From: Leptolyngbya sp. FACHB-321
GTDB taxonomy: Bacteria > Cyanobacteriota > Cyanobacteriia > Leptolyngbyales > Leptolyngbyaceae
DNA length: 64,000 nucleotides
Direction of reading: 5' to 3'
Assembly (NCBI RefSeq): GCF_014695975.1
Contig: NZ_JACJPI010000067.1
Location: 16,856 to 80,855, forward strand
The notes below the pieces were generated by a model. That model had not been told where the DNA came from. It saw only the letters and a list, made by a program, of their open reading frames with translations, and searched no databases. Shown piece after piece: positions 9,356-18,228 of the stretch. A program made the translations under genes and the position numbers. Within the stretch, counting starts at the first letter, position 1; every line of letters starts with the position of its first letter.

Positions 9356-10390
9356 ATGTCAGGATGCATCATAGGAAAGGATTATTTGTCTCAGCCTGTG
9401 GTGACTTTACAACCCACTCCCCATCTCGTACTTCGTACTGACTCTGGCAGTCGGCGGTTACCGCTTGCGGGTAGCAACTGCTGGACACTCGGGCGCAGTG
9501 AGGATAATAATTTTGTCTTGCCTGATCGTTGGATCTCTCGCAATCACGCCATGTTGCAGTGCATGGAGACTGGCGAATTTTATTTGATCGATCTGGGTAG
9601 TCGTAATGGCTCGTTTGTGAATGGTCGTCGGGTCAGTATTCCGGTCACGCTGCATAATGGCGATCGCCTTACGTTTGGGCAAACAGAACTCGACTTTTAC
9701 TGCCCGACCTTAAATCCGCCTGTTGACTCAGGTGCTGGCGCTGATTCAAAGGAATTTACGGCAACAGCAACGCTGCATGTGCGTCGTTTAATCTCCGTTT
9801 TGGTGGTAGATATCCGCGACTTTACAGTGCTGACGCGCCAACTGGATGAAAAGGTTTTGTCAGAAGTCATTGGTACCTGGTTTCGCCATGCAGGCGATAT
9901 TATTCGCGAGTATGGCAGTTGGGTTGACAAATACATCGGCGATGCCGTCATGGCAATCTGGATTCATGGACCGCAGGGTGTGAATAACGACGAGATGCTA
10001 CGCATTTTTCGTGCCCTGAATGCGCTTCATAAAATGACGAGCGATTTGTACAACCTCTACCCGCTTCCCTTCCCACTGCGAATAGGGGCTGGCATTAATA
10101 CAGGCTATGCGATGGTCGGTAATACTGGCAGCGGCGATCGCCCTGACTACACGGCACTAGGCGATACCGTAAATGCAGCCTTTAGGCTGGAAACCTCTAC
10201 AAAGCAAATTGGTCTCGATATTGCTGTTGGCGAGACGACGTATAGGCACTTGATGGATCTCGAAATCACGTCGATCGATCTATTCAGAAACTACACGGTT
10301 AACCTCAAAGGCTACGAGGTTTCGACGGTGGCTCACGCGTGCTCGTTTCCAGACCTGGAAACCTTCCTGCAAATGAAGAGTAGAAGCTAG
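9356..10390 (+). CDS. FHA-domain class III adenylate/guanylate cyclase
   Basis: Signalling enzyme of 344 residues. An N-terminal FHA phosphothreonine-binding domain spans about 40-120 (LGRSEDNNFVLPDRWISRNHAML, LGSRNGSFVNG). A class III cyclase domain follows at about 145-330: metal-binding aspartates in VVDIRDFT and YIGDAVMAIW, and a transition-state region in GSGDRPDYTALGDTVNAAFRLE. The metal-binding Asp pair is present, so it is probably active; ATP versus GTP preference cannot be read safely. The start ATG at 9356 has weak ribosome-binding sequence, and an internal start near 9389 is possible. Stands alone. Confidence 0.88.
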   Translation: MSGCIIGKDYLSQPVVTLQPTPHLVLRTDSGSRRLPLAGSNCWTLGRSEDNNFVLPDRWISRNHAMLQCMETGEFYLIDLGSRNGSFVNGRRVSIPVTLHNGDRLTFGQTELDFYCPTLNPPVDSGAGADSKEFTATATLHVRRLISVLVVDIRDFTVLTRQLDEKVLSEVIGTWFRHAGDIIREYGSWVDKYIGDAVMAIWIHGPQGVNNDEMLRIFRALNALHKMTSDLYNLYPLPFPLRIGAGINTGYAMVGNTGSGDRPDYTALGDTVNAAFRLETSTKQIGLDIAVGETTYRHLMDLEITSIDLFRNYTVNLKGYEVSTVAHACSFPDLETFLQMKSRS

Positions 10391-10725
10391 GCAAACAAGC
10401 TAGAAGGTGATCTGGCTGCTGGCTTAAAAAATTAGCGTGTGCTTTGAGGGCTTGAGCCACAGCAATTTCTGCACTGAATATTTTTGCAGTAGATGGCGAT
10501 CGCTCAACGCTCATGCTTCATCCCTTCACTATGCCGAAGCAGTTGCTTTCGCTATGACAAGGCAACTGCTTGTTGGCACTGCCTGCTTGCTTCCTCAAGT
10601 GTAAAGATTTGCACCAAGACGCTCTAGTCAGGCGCGCCATAGTGAGAGATGATGACCAGGAAATGATAGGCTCTAAACAAATGCTGTGTATGGCTTCCAT
10701 ACGACAGGAAGGGAGGAATGTATTC

Positions 10726-11178
10726 ATGAAACGGTTGGTTAGTGTATTGACAGTTCTTTGTATGCTGGTTGGTTGCCTGGGTTGGCTCGGAATGCCTCAA
10801 ACGGCTCTAGCAGCAAATTTGGACAATTTAACTGGCTATCAGTTGCAGCATGTGGCGATCGCCCCGACTTTGCTTGCGGCTGAAGCGATTCGTGATGTTG
10901 TAGGCGAAAAACTCAGTTCCGAGTACGGTAAGAAGCTCGACTTGAATAACACAAACGTGCGTTCATTCAGGCAGTATGCGGGCTTATATCCTACTCTGGC
11001 AGGGTTAATTGTCAAGAACGCACCTTACAAAAGCGTTGAGGATGTTTTGGAGATCGCAGGTTTAACTGACAAGCAGAAAGAAGTGTTGCAGGCAAATCTG
11101 GATAACTTCACCGTCACTGATGTAGAAGATGCTCTAGTAGAAGGCTCCGATCGGATTAATAACGGAATCTACCGCTGA
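10726..11178 (+). CDS. psbU: Photosystem II extrinsic protein PsbU
   Basis: Lumenal 12-kDa extrinsic subunit that stabilises the oxygen-evolving complex of photosystem II. The ATG at 10726 is preceded by GGGAGG and gives 150 residues: a lipoprotein/Tat-independent signal peptide ([20 protein letters not shown]... ALAA) of about 34 residues, then the mature domain with [30 protein letters not shown] and a helix-hairpin-helix-like [18 protein letters not shown]. The longer ORF upstream to 10570 has no homology. Its presence fixes the host as a cyanobacterium. Confidence 0.96.
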   Translation: MKRLVSVLTVLCMLVGCLGWLGMPQTALAANLDNLTGYQLQHVAIAPTLLAAEAIRDVVGEKLSSEYGKKLDLNNTNVRSFRQYAGLYPTLAGLIVKNAPYKSVEDVLEIAGLTDKQKEVLQANLDNFTVTDVEDALVEGSDRINNGIYR

Positions 11179-11233
11179 TCGTGCCAGCCTAAGAAGGCTG
11201 ATTCAATTAAGCTCACGCTCAAGTAAGTAAACT

Positions 11234-11276
11234 AAATTGCTCAATGGCTGCTATGTGGTCGGAGAGCAATTTTTGT
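11234..11276 (+). terminator. Rho-independent terminator after psbU
   Basis: Arms AAATTGCTC (11234-11242) and GAGCAATTT (11264-11272) followed by TTGTTTTTG. Lies 55 nt after the psbU stop. Confidence 0.75.
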
Positions 11277-11453
11277 TTTTGACCCGTACTTTAGTCACTA
11301 GCTTTAGACTAAAGGCATTGAGCGAGCAACACTGAGTCTGAGCTTGCCCGTCGTTGAGTCGGCTTAAAGGATGTTTACCTCCTTGTCTATAGGTAGCACC
11401 TTGTTACTTAGTAGAGTCTCGCATCTCCTTACACTAAAATCTGAACCCTAACA

Positions 11454-13265
11454 TTGGTAGAGCCGTTGCCATCGTCTGTTTTGCGATCGCCCCTTGCGTC
11501 TGAGTTACCCCCACAATTTGATGTGATCATTGTGGGAGCAGGTGCAGCCGGACTATACACAGCGCTTTGTCTGCCAGATCATCTTCAGATTGGGCTACTA
11601 ACAAAAGATACCCTCTCGTTGTCTGCTAGTGACTGGGCGCAGGGCGGCATTGCGGCAGTGACTGATCCAGAAGACTCCCCAGCACTGCACCTTGCCGATA
11701 CCCTGCAAGCAGGAGCCGGACTGTGCGACTACGAGGCGGTTAAGTTTCTGGTGGAGCAGGCACCAGAGTGCATTCAAGCCTTAGTCGGCATGGGTGTTGC
11801 CTTCGATCGCCATGATGGTACCCTAGCGCTCACTCTAGAAGCAGCACACTCTCGACGGCGAGTCCTCCATGCAGCCGATACAACGGGTCGCGAAGTGGTT
11901 AGCACCCTGACGGCCCAAGTCTTGCGTCGCAAGAACATCTGTGTGCTGTCAGAGGCGTTGACGCTTGACCTTTGGATGGATGAAGTAACCGATCACTGTC
12001 AGGGCATTTGTTTGCTTTATCAAGGACAGGTACTTTGGCTGCGAGCAGAGGCTGTGATTCTCGCGACGGGTGGCGGTGGTCAAGTCTTTGCCCAAACGAC
12101 TAATCCAGAACTGAGTACAGGCGATGGTGTGGCGATCGCTCATCGTGCTGGTGCCATTTTGCGCGATTTAGAATTTGTGCAATTTCATCCTACAGCGCTA
12201 ACAAAACCTGGTGCCCCTCGCTTTCTTATTAGCGAAGCTGTGCGGGGTGAAGGCGCTCATTTGGTTGATGATCACGGACGACGCTTTGCGTTTGACTACC
12301 ATCCAGCAGGCGAACTTGCCCCTAGAGATGTTGTGAGCCGTGCGATCTTTAGCTACTTGCAGACAACCCACGCTGATCCAGCATCTGCTCACGTCTGGTT
12401 GGATCTTCGGCCCATTGCACCTGAAACAATTCAGCACCGTTTTCCTAACATTATTCAAGTATGTCAACGCTGGGGCATTGATGTTTTTCGTGAACCTATT
12501 CCCGTTGCACCCGCTGCCCACTACTGGATGGGTGGCATTGCTACCAATCTAGGTAACCAAACGTCCATTCCCGGTGTGTATGCGGTTGGTGAAACAGCCA
12601 GTACGGGTGTGCATGGAGCCAATCGGCTTGCCAGCAATTCATTATTGGAATGTCTGGTCTTTGGCGCGCAGTTTGCTCACTTAGAAGTAAACGGGAGGTG
12701 GAGAAGTGAGGCGTCGGAACAGGTCGTGGAGACTTTAGAGGGCGGAAGCACAGAGGAACTGCTCGAGCACTCCAATCGGAAAACTTCTACGCTCGCGCCA
12801 TTGACACCACTCCAGCCCATCAGCAAGCTACCTTCCACCCTCGCCGACTCTGATAAGCTCAAAATGCTTCGTCAAGAGCTGCCTCGTCTGGTGTGGCAAA
12901 GCGCAGGTATTTGCCGTGACGGCACAACTATGGCAGCGGCGATCGCTCAGGTTGAATACTGGCAAGAAGAATTTGCGAACCTTGCTGTAAGTCGAGCGTT
13001 GCTGCACCGCCAACCAGGCAAGGTTGTTGCGCTTGAGGCGATCGCTGCTGACGCAGAGCTACGAGTTTGGGCAGAAACCCGTAACTTGCTTGATGTTGCC
13101 TGGCTCATTCTCAAGAGCGCACACTTCCGCACCGAGAGCCGAGGTGGGCACTACCGGGTTGATTACCCTGACGTGGCAGAGGCATGGGCGGTACATACGA
13201 TCGCCCAACAGCATCACAAAGGCGCTTTCAGCAATACTTGTTGGAGCAAAGCGCCTTTACTGTAG
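11454..13265 (+). CDS. nadB: L-aspartate oxidase
   Basis: FAD enzyme that oxidises L-aspartate to iminoaspartate, the first step of de novo NAD synthesis. The 603 residues include the FAD motif VIIVGAGAAGLYTAL (25-39), SDWAQGGIAA near 63, the active-site region LEFVQFHPTAL near 240, ISEAVRGEGAHLVD and GVHGANRLASNSLLECLVFG near 390. An acidic, low-conservation linker lies at about 415-465. TTG 11454 is the first usable start; no ATG precedes the FAD motif. Last core gene before the mobile-element junction. Confidence 0.94.
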   Translation: MVEPLPSSVLRSPLASELPPQFDVIIVGAGAAGLYTALCLPDHLQIGLLTKDTLSLSASDWAQGGIAAVTDPEDSPALHLADTLQAGAGLCDYEAVKFLVEQAPECIQALVGMGVAFDRHDGTLALTLEAAHSRRRVLHAADTTGREVVSTLTAQVLRRKNICVLSEALTLDLWMDEVTDHCQGICLLYQGQVLWLRAEAVILATGGGGQVFAQTTNPELSTGDGVAIAHRAGAILRDLEFVQFHPTALTKPGAPRFLISEAVRGEGAHLVDDHGRRFAFDYHPAGELAPRDVVSRAIFSYLQTTHADPASAHVWLDLRPIAPETIQHRFPNIIQVCQRWGIDVFREPIPVAPAAHYWMGGIATNLGNQTSIPGVYAVGETASTGVHGANRLASNSLLECLVFGAQFAHLEVNGRWRSEASEQVVETLEGGSTEELLEHSNRKTSTLAPLTPLQPISKLPSTLADSDKLKMLRQELPRLVWQSAGICRDGTTMAAAIAQVEYWQEEFANLAVSRALLHRQPGKVVALEAIAADAELRVWAETRNLLDVAWLILKSAHFRTESRGGHYRVDYPDVAEAWAVHTIAQQHHKGAFSNTCWSKAPLL

Positions 13266-13362
13266 CAAGGATAACGAGAAAACAGAGCTAGCTGTATATC
13301 CTTTCGATCAGTAAGGAACGAAATTTGGTATAGTTTAATTTCTGTCATCAATCTATGTTTCT

Positions 13363-13433
13363 GGCGGCATGGCCAAGTGGTAAGGCAGGGGACTGCAAAT
13401 CCCTTACCCCCAGTTCGAATCTGGGTGCCGCCT
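13363..13433 (+). tRNA. tRNA-Cys(GCA), attachment target of the V-K element
   Basis: Acceptor arms GGCGGCA/TGCCGCC pair perfectly, discriminator T, anticodon loop CTGCAAA (GCA), T-arm with TTCGAAT. CCA is not encoded. The stretch from 13383 to 13399 is the protospacer of the delocalised guide at 13818-13834, preceded by a GTA PAM. The transposon end begins 8 nt after the gene. Confidence 0.97.
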
Positions 13434-13440
13434 TCGTAAA

Positions 13441-13610
13441 TGTACATTTGCTGTACATTAAAGAATTATTCAGCAGTTTTAAAGAGTTCATTTCCAAAAA
13501 TTGTTGAAACCTTGATTCTGTCGTTTGAGCGGCAGAATCTTTTGATTAAACAGTTCTTATTACCCTAAAAACTAGCTTTAAAGAATTAATTTCCAGAAGT
13601 TCATGTACAG
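13441..13610 (-). mobile_element. Right-end terminus of a type V-K CAST with TnsB-site-like repeats
   Basis: Starts with the TGTACA terminus known from Tn7/Tn5053-like V-K transposons. A second TGTACA follows at 13452 and another ATGTACAG near 13602. Three related repeats follow the consensus TTTAAAGARTTMATTTCC: a partial copy near 13457-13470, 13477-13495 and 13576-13594, as expected of TnsB binding sites. The terminus lies 58 nt downstream of the PAM in tRNA-Cys, close to the 60-66 bp insertion distance reported for V-K systems. The five bases GTAAA (13436-13440) could be the target duplication. The opposite end was not found in the window. Confidence 0.82.
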
Positions 13611-13734
13611 TCCACGTTACATGGCGCTAGTCGCTAGCGGTGTGAGAAGACTGAAGCAATATAGCAAGCTCCTAAAAGCAAGGTTAGCAGGAAACTGAAG
13701 ATGTAAGTTAGTCAACCTCACTGGCTGCCACCAA

Positions 13735-13778
13735 AAAACTAACGCACCCAAACATTTATGCTTGGGTGCGTTAGTTTT
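13735..13778. terminator. Strong bidirectional terminator between guide and transposon end
   Basis: A 17-bp perfect stem: AAAACTAACGCACCCAA (13735-13751) and its complement at 13762-13778, with a 10-nt loop and A/T flanks on both sides. Reading leftwards it would end the CRISPR/homing-guide transcript just before the element's end; reading rightwards it would shield the element from tRNA transcription. Confidence 0.85.
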
Positions 13779-13817
13779 CTAAATATACTGTGCTGTTTAT
13801 TTTACTTTACGCAAGAG

Positions 13818-13869
13818 TTTGCAGACCCCTGCCTCTTTCATCCTTCCCATAGACGAATTGTAATAGAAC
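13818..13869 (-). CRISPR. Delocalised homing guide: degenerate V-K repeat plus 17-nt spacer against tRNA-Cys
   Basis: On the minus strand a decayed copy of the array repeat (13869 to 13835, ending TGAAAG like the intact repeats) is followed by the spacer AGGCAGGGGTCTGCAAA (13834 to 13818). The tRNA-Cys gene reads AGGCAGGGGACTGCAAA at 13383-13399, so 16 of 17 positions match with one mismatch at position 10, and the match stops sharply after 17 nt. The protospacer is preceded by GTA, matching the GTN PAM of Cas12k. Short delocalised guides directed at tRNA genes are the described homing mode of V-K transposons. Confidence 0.88.
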
Positions 13870-13944
13870 TGATACCACTTATGACATCCAACATGCCAAA
13901 ATAGCGGCTTTGCTCGGCTATAAATCCAATACTCTCAATTTTTT

Positions 13945-13980
13945 CTTTCATTCCACCCCAAGCAAAATAGTCATTGCGGC
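13945..13980 (-). CRISPR. Degenerate terminal repeat of the V-K array
   Basis: Differs from the array repeat at several positions but keeps CTTTCATTC, CC...AAGC.AAA.TAGTCATTGC in register. It lies 36 bp from the last intact repeat, separated by a normal-sized spacer (13981-14016). Terminal-repeat decay marks this as the leader-distal end of the array and shows transcription leftwards. Confidence 0.8.
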
Positions 13981-14016
13981 TGTTTGAAGACCGTTGAGCG
14001 AGCGAAGGGAGGTACT

Positions 14017-14633
14017 CTTTCATTCTGCCCTAAGCCAAAACAGTCATTGCAACAATGGACTGTCCACGCAACCAAAAAGACTTTTTAGCTCTTTCATTCT
14101 GCCCTAAGCCAAAACAGTCATTGCAACCATTCAGGCACGACTTGAGGGCAGGGGTGACACCGCTTTCATTCTGCCCTAAGCCAAAACAGTCATTGCAACA
14201 TACGAAGTGGCTGGAAGGCATGGATGGTGAATTGCCTTTCATTCTGCCCTAAGCCAAAACAGTCATTGCAACCATTCAGGCACGACTTGAGGGCAGGGGT
14301 GACACCGCTTTCATTCTGCCCTAAGCCAAAACAGTCATTGCAACAACGGGTGTAATGGGTGAGGATAAACGCAAGGGTAGCTTTCATTCTGCCCTAAGCC
14401 AAAACAGTCATTGCAACAGAACCGTTTGTTTGAGGCTCAGTGATTTCATTCACTTTCATTCTGCCCTAAGCCAAAACAGTCATTGCAACGCTTGTTCTGT
14501 GCCGTCTGAGTTAGTCATTCAAAACTTTCATTCTGCCCTAAGCCAAAACAGTCATTGCAACTTCAAAAAGGAGGGTGGAGCATCCACAACGTCAAGCTTT
14601 CATTCTGCCCTAAGCCAAAACAGTCATTGCAAC
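14017..14633 (-). CRISPR. Type V-K CRISPR array, 9 intact repeats
   Basis: Nine identical 37-bp repeats start at 14017, 14091, 14163, 14236, 14308, 14381, 14453, 14525 and 14597; spacers are 35-37 bp. On the minus (crRNA) strand the repeat begins GTTGCAATGACTG and ends GGCAGAATGAAAG; the GAAAG end is characteristic of V-K repeats. The spacers at 14128-14162 and 14273-14307 are identical, showing a duplication. Lies between the tracrRNA region and the homing guide, downstream of cas12k on the same strand. Confidence 0.95.
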
Positions 14634-14659
14634 CCCTTGGCATCAAGATTCCCAACTGG

Positions 14660-15240
14660 CAACAGTTTCAAGCCTGGTTTTGGCAAACCTCTGCTTCTGC
14701 CTCACTTTTACCTTTTAGGGAAAGGCTTTAGCAAATAGCAGCGCTTGTAGAACCTATAGCTAGCAGGGAATACAGGAATTTGGCAAACGTGCTAGGAGTA
14801 TTACTCCCGCTTCGGTCTGCCAAAAAAAATTGGGAAGATTCAGTAGCCACTTTGGAGAACCATCCCTACGCCAGTAACAAAACAGAAGCTCTGGTTTGCT
14901 AAAGACATATAGATCCTTGCGGATCATACTCACTTATCTAGTCGCGTAATTTATGATTGAATTTAGGTAACGAACCGATGCCTTAACTTCGCTCATAACC
15001 TAGACAGCCACACACATTGCTGTAGTGGGGTAAGGTGTGCACCTCACCAAGAGCGAGCAGCTACCATAGGGGTCTGAAAGTATCCACCTTGCAGTGGTAA
15101 AACGTAACCCCCTCGATCATCCTAGTTAGTTAGAATCAGTTAAGGAAAAGTTTCTGACCTTTCTAAAGCAATTCTCCCTTTACCAAGACGATCCCTGGCA
15201 CAGAGGCACTAAGAGACTTAAGTCTATAGAGCATGTACCT
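14660..15240 (-). ncRNA. V-K tracrRNA region
   Basis: The intergenic stretch between cas12k and the array. On the minus strand it contains TGGTAGCTGCTC (15066 to 15055) and GTGGCTACTGAATC (14850 to 14837), in the same order and roughly the same spacing as in the Scytonema hofmanni CAST tracrRNA as I remember it. A GCCAAAAC segment near 14675-14685 is complementary to GTTTTGGC of the crRNA repeat and is a candidate anti-repeat. The exact 5' and 3' ends are estimates; RNA mapping would fix them. Confidence 0.72.
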
Positions 15241-15285
15241 TCGACGCCTTGCTTAAATAGTACTGCCTTGAAGCAGAAATTACAG

Positions 15286-17775
15286 TCACATTTGAGCAGA
15301 ATTTAACGAATCGTAAGCTGTGATTGTAAGGTTTGCTGCCTGTTGAAACACATCTGTTTCAAACACAGTTTTTTGTCGAACGACTTCTATACCGTGCGTG
15401 GCGGCACAATCAATGATTGCTTGGCTTAAGCGGTTGTAATCCCACTGATGCAGTTGCTTGCCATGTTCTTTGGTATATCGGTCCATTGCTTGCTTGTTGC
15501 CCTCACACTTAAGTTTGGCTCTGGCAATTAGCTGGCTATATAAGCGTTCTCGCCATCCATCTGTTACCGGGATGACGATCGTGCTGGCTTTGTGGGCCTG
15601 CGCTAATTCAACTACCCCTTTGGCAAACAAACGTGCTACCTGCTGACCTAAGTCAGATTCAGTCTGGTAGTTATGTCGCTGTACTTGCTGATCGGTTTGG
15701 CGTTGTTTTGAGTGTTCCCGTCGTTGCCGAAAATATTTTTGGAGGAGCCTGTGACCTTCTGGTGAAACCTTAGGAGCACTGCGAAGGGTTAAACGCTTAC
15801 GGCGCATCGCATCCACGACGGTCACGACAAGATGTTTGTCGAGATCAAGGAGCACACCAACAAAGATGTTGGGGACACCTTCGTAAAGGGGGCGATCAGG
15901 ACGCTCAAACGGTTTGGCAGCTTTGAGACAATCTAGTTTTGGGCGTGGTTTGGCAAGCTCTTCCTGAAGCTGCTGAATCTGCTTTTTCAGATTCCCAAGG
16001 CGTTTGAGTTGATCTTGGCTCTTGGAAGCTTCTGGTGCTGCTTGCTCTAACTTGTTCAGCAGGTCTTGCTTCTGTTCCAGCGTTGCCTGTTTCGCCTGCA
16101 ACTGCTTTAACTGTGGCTCCAGCTTGCGCTGACGAATCTTTTCTAAACCCTGACGTGTCAGAGCCTCGGCATTAAAAGTCCAATGAATCGTGAGCGTGCA
16201 TTCATGCCAGAACCCTTTTTCGCCGTACTGCTGAAAGATCTTGCACTGGGAGCACAACTGGGCGTCTTTTTGCTCACTGGCTTTTATAGGCTTCCAGATC
16301 AGTTCAATGGAGCGGAGGAGCATAAAACTCCCTGTAAATTGATCCTTCTTTGAAGATTGAGCTTTCCTTTCAGAGTCGTTTTTGGTTTGCCAGTCCTTCA
16401 GAAAGGTTTTGATCAGCGACAACTGACGACGATGGCAACGCACCTCAAACAGCAAGTCACCCCAACCATTTAACTTGAAGAAAATCTTCCCCTTTTGATT
16501 CATCCACCAGGATCGGACACCATCGTAGCCAAAACTCATTGGATAGGGTAGAGCTTTGGGCTCTCTCAAGAAGTCATGTAGCTTTGGTGTGATTGACTCA
16601 TGCCAAGCAAAGAAAGTAGCTTCAACTCTTTCTGCCTCAAGTTTTATTGTTTGCAGTAGATAGAATCCAAATTGCAGATATTGCTGCTCAGAGGCAGCGT
16701 ACAGCATGAAAGAATCAATTAAATCTAGATAGTAGTGAAGATCACCTAATTTGCTCCACTGAAGTACCAGTGCTGCAAGTAAGTGCTGCTCAAGTTGAAT
16801 ATATTCGTTGGAATCAGAAAGGTAAAGCAAAAGTGAAAAATATAAAAAGTAATACCGCTCAAGTTCGGTTGCATCTGAGTTCGGCATAGCAATTACAGCT
16901 TCCAGATGGTGCTCAAACGCCTGCTTAGGAAAGAGATTTCTGGCTCTCGGAAGCTGTTCTAGAAGCTGCTTTTCCAAACGCTCTATTCCAACTCGCATTG
17001 CTTCCAAGCGCTCAGTAAGCGTTAGCGGCTGTGCAGGTTTGCTTTTACTCTTGCTCTTGCTCTTGCTCTTGCTCTTTCTAGGCTCCTTTACTTCTGCTTG
17101 AGGTTTGCCTCCGTTTTTGAGCAGATGAATAATGGCACGACGACTCAATACCTCTTCTGTTGCGTCAAATTGCTTGAATAGGAAATCGAAGGGTGGGCGA
17201 TCGCCACTAGCATCAGTCAATTCATCTTTAGCTTCTAGTTCGGCGAGGATTTGTGCTGCTCTCTGCTCGATTTCCTGCTGGCTAAAATTACTGGTTTCAG
17301 CTAAAGCAGCATCACTTTCGACAACTGCTAACCAACGTCGTTTGCCCCCTATTCTCTGGATTAGCTTCCGGTGAGAAGTAAACCAGCTTTTGAAGATTTC
17401 TTCGACACGCTCAATAGCTGAGGTATAGAAGCGCCCAGACATCTTACTAAATTGAGAAGTTCGTGCTAGAGCATCACACAATGTTTTGACTAGCCCCTTT
17501 GGCAACCAATTTTGCCTCTGCTTCGCTTCTGGTTCCTGAGTGGTTTCATCCTGCTTTTGAAGCTCCTGACTGATATGTATCCAATTGAGGAGCTTGTGAT
17601 GCTGTTTGATCTGTTTAATGATCGTATCGACAAGCAGCGTATGTTTGTAGCCAAATTCACATACACAGCACCAGGCTGCTTCATCAAACGAGACCAAATC
17701 ATCTATGGCTTTCTTGCTTTGCCGAGGCTTGCTAGTCCTGACTATAGCGTCAGTTCTAATAGTCCGCATTGCCAT
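15286..17775 (-). CDS. cas12k: Cas12k-family effector (type V-K), unusually long
   Basis: RNA-guided, nuclease-inactive DNA-binding protein that directs Tn7-like transposition. The C-terminal region (about 620-829) aligns by eye with Cas12k: FERPDRPLYEG, VGVLLDLDKH, SDLGQQVARLFAKGVVELA, HQWDYNRLSQAI and the terminal LTITAYD. The acidic residue of a canonical RuvC GIDxG motif is absent, as in other Cas12k. N-terminal FYTSAIERVEEIFKSW also matches. Length is 829 versus about 640 in known members; the excess is a (KS)n linker near 230-243, about 95 extra helical residues between 280 and 408, a Cys/His cluster near 508-527 and a longer coiled coil near 545-615. The ATG at 17775 has AGGAG 10 nt upstream; the ORF extends 7 codons to a TTG. 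No MerR- or Arc-type regulator or tns gene adjoins. Confidence 0.9.
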   Translation of the reverse strand: MAMRTIRTDAIVRTSKPRQSKKAIDDLVSFDEAAWCCVCEFGYKHTLLVDTIIKQIKQHHKLLNWIHISQELQKQDETTQEPEAKQRQNWLPKGLVKTLCDALARTSQFSKMSGRFYTSAIERVEEIFKSWFTSHRKLIQRIGGKRRWLAVVESDAALAETSNFSQQEIEQRAAQILAELEAKDELTDASGDRPPFDFLFKQFDATEEVLSRRAIIHLLKNGGKPQAEVKEPRKSKSKSKSKSKSKPAQPLTLTERLEAMRVGIERLEKQLLEQLPRARNLFPKQAFEHHLEAVIAMPNSDATELERYYFLYFSLLLYLSDSNEYIQLEQHLLAALVLQWSKLGDLHYYLDLIDSFMLYAASEQQYLQFGFYLLQTIKLEAERVEATFFAWHESITPKLHDFLREPKALPYPMSFGYDGVRSWWMNQKGKIFFKLNGWGDLLFEVRCHRRQLSLIKTFLKDWQTKNDSERKAQSSKKDQFTGSFMLLRSIELIWKPIKASEQKDAQLCSQCKIFQQYGEKGFWHECTLTIHWTFNAEALTRQGLEKIRQRKLEPQLKQLQAKQATLEQKQDLLNKLEQAAPEASKSQDQLKRLGNLKKQIQQLQEELAKPRPKLDCLKAAKPFERPDRPLYEGVPNIFVGVLLDLDKHLVVTVVDAMRRKRLTLRSAPKVSPEGHRLLQKYFRQRREHSKQRQTDQQVQRHNYQTESDLGQQVARLFAKGVVELAQAHKASTIVIPVTDGWRERLYSQLIARAKLKCEGNKQAMDRYTKEHGKQLHQWDYNRLSQAIIDCAATHGIEVVRQKTVFETDVFQQAANLTITAYDSLNSAQM

Positions 17776-18018
17776 GTTTGAATGACTCCTAAGCAAAGTG
17801 CAATAGTTAACGTTGTAAGAGGGGCGTAAAATGAATCAGCTTGTTATTTAGCTCGTAGATTAAGTCATGCCACAACTGAGTGCGCCTGAATTAAGCATTA
17901 AAAACTGGGCATTCATGTACCAAATGAGTGCCTGAACCAGATTTGATTTCTCAATTGCTTTAACTAACAGTTCTACGGCATAGACTCATGAGTCAAAACT
18001 GTTTCAAGCCAGCCATCT

Positions 18019-18228
18019 TCAATCGTGAAGGGTAGAGTTGTTGAAGCCATTGATCGAATATTTATCAACGGCATCTATAAAACGCAAAGCATCCTCACCC
18101 TGAAGCATTGTTTCTTCGTAGCCTGAAGTCCAGAAGATTAAAACAGTCAGGGGATCTGGGCTGATTTTGATCATTTGAATGGCTTCAAGATTCACAATGA
18201 AATTGGGTAGCGTTAAAAAGGCTGCCAT
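18019..18228 (-). CDS. Small hypothetical protein
   Basis: Sixty-nine residues, MAAFLTLPNFIVNLEAIQMIK... with the pattern NLEAIQ(M)IxxSPDPLTVLIFWTSG...GEDALRFIDAV, which resembles small cyanobacterial beta-strand proteins of unknown function. It lies 243 nt upstream of cas12k on the same strand. It does not look like the MerR- or Arc-type repressors that sometimes accompany cas12k. Moderate evidence that it is a real gene; no function assigned. Confidence 0.5.
   Translation of the reverse strand: MAAFLTLPNFIVNLEAIQMIKISPDPLTVLIFWTSGYEETMLQGEDALRFIDAVDKYSINGFNNSTLHD

Noticed and set aside
12198..12521. 107-codon ORF antisense to nadB
   Set aside because: Shadow of a strongly conserved gene.
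14355..14738. ORF across the V-K CRISPR repeats
   Set aside because: The translated protein is only the repeat peptide HSALSQNSHCN read again and again.
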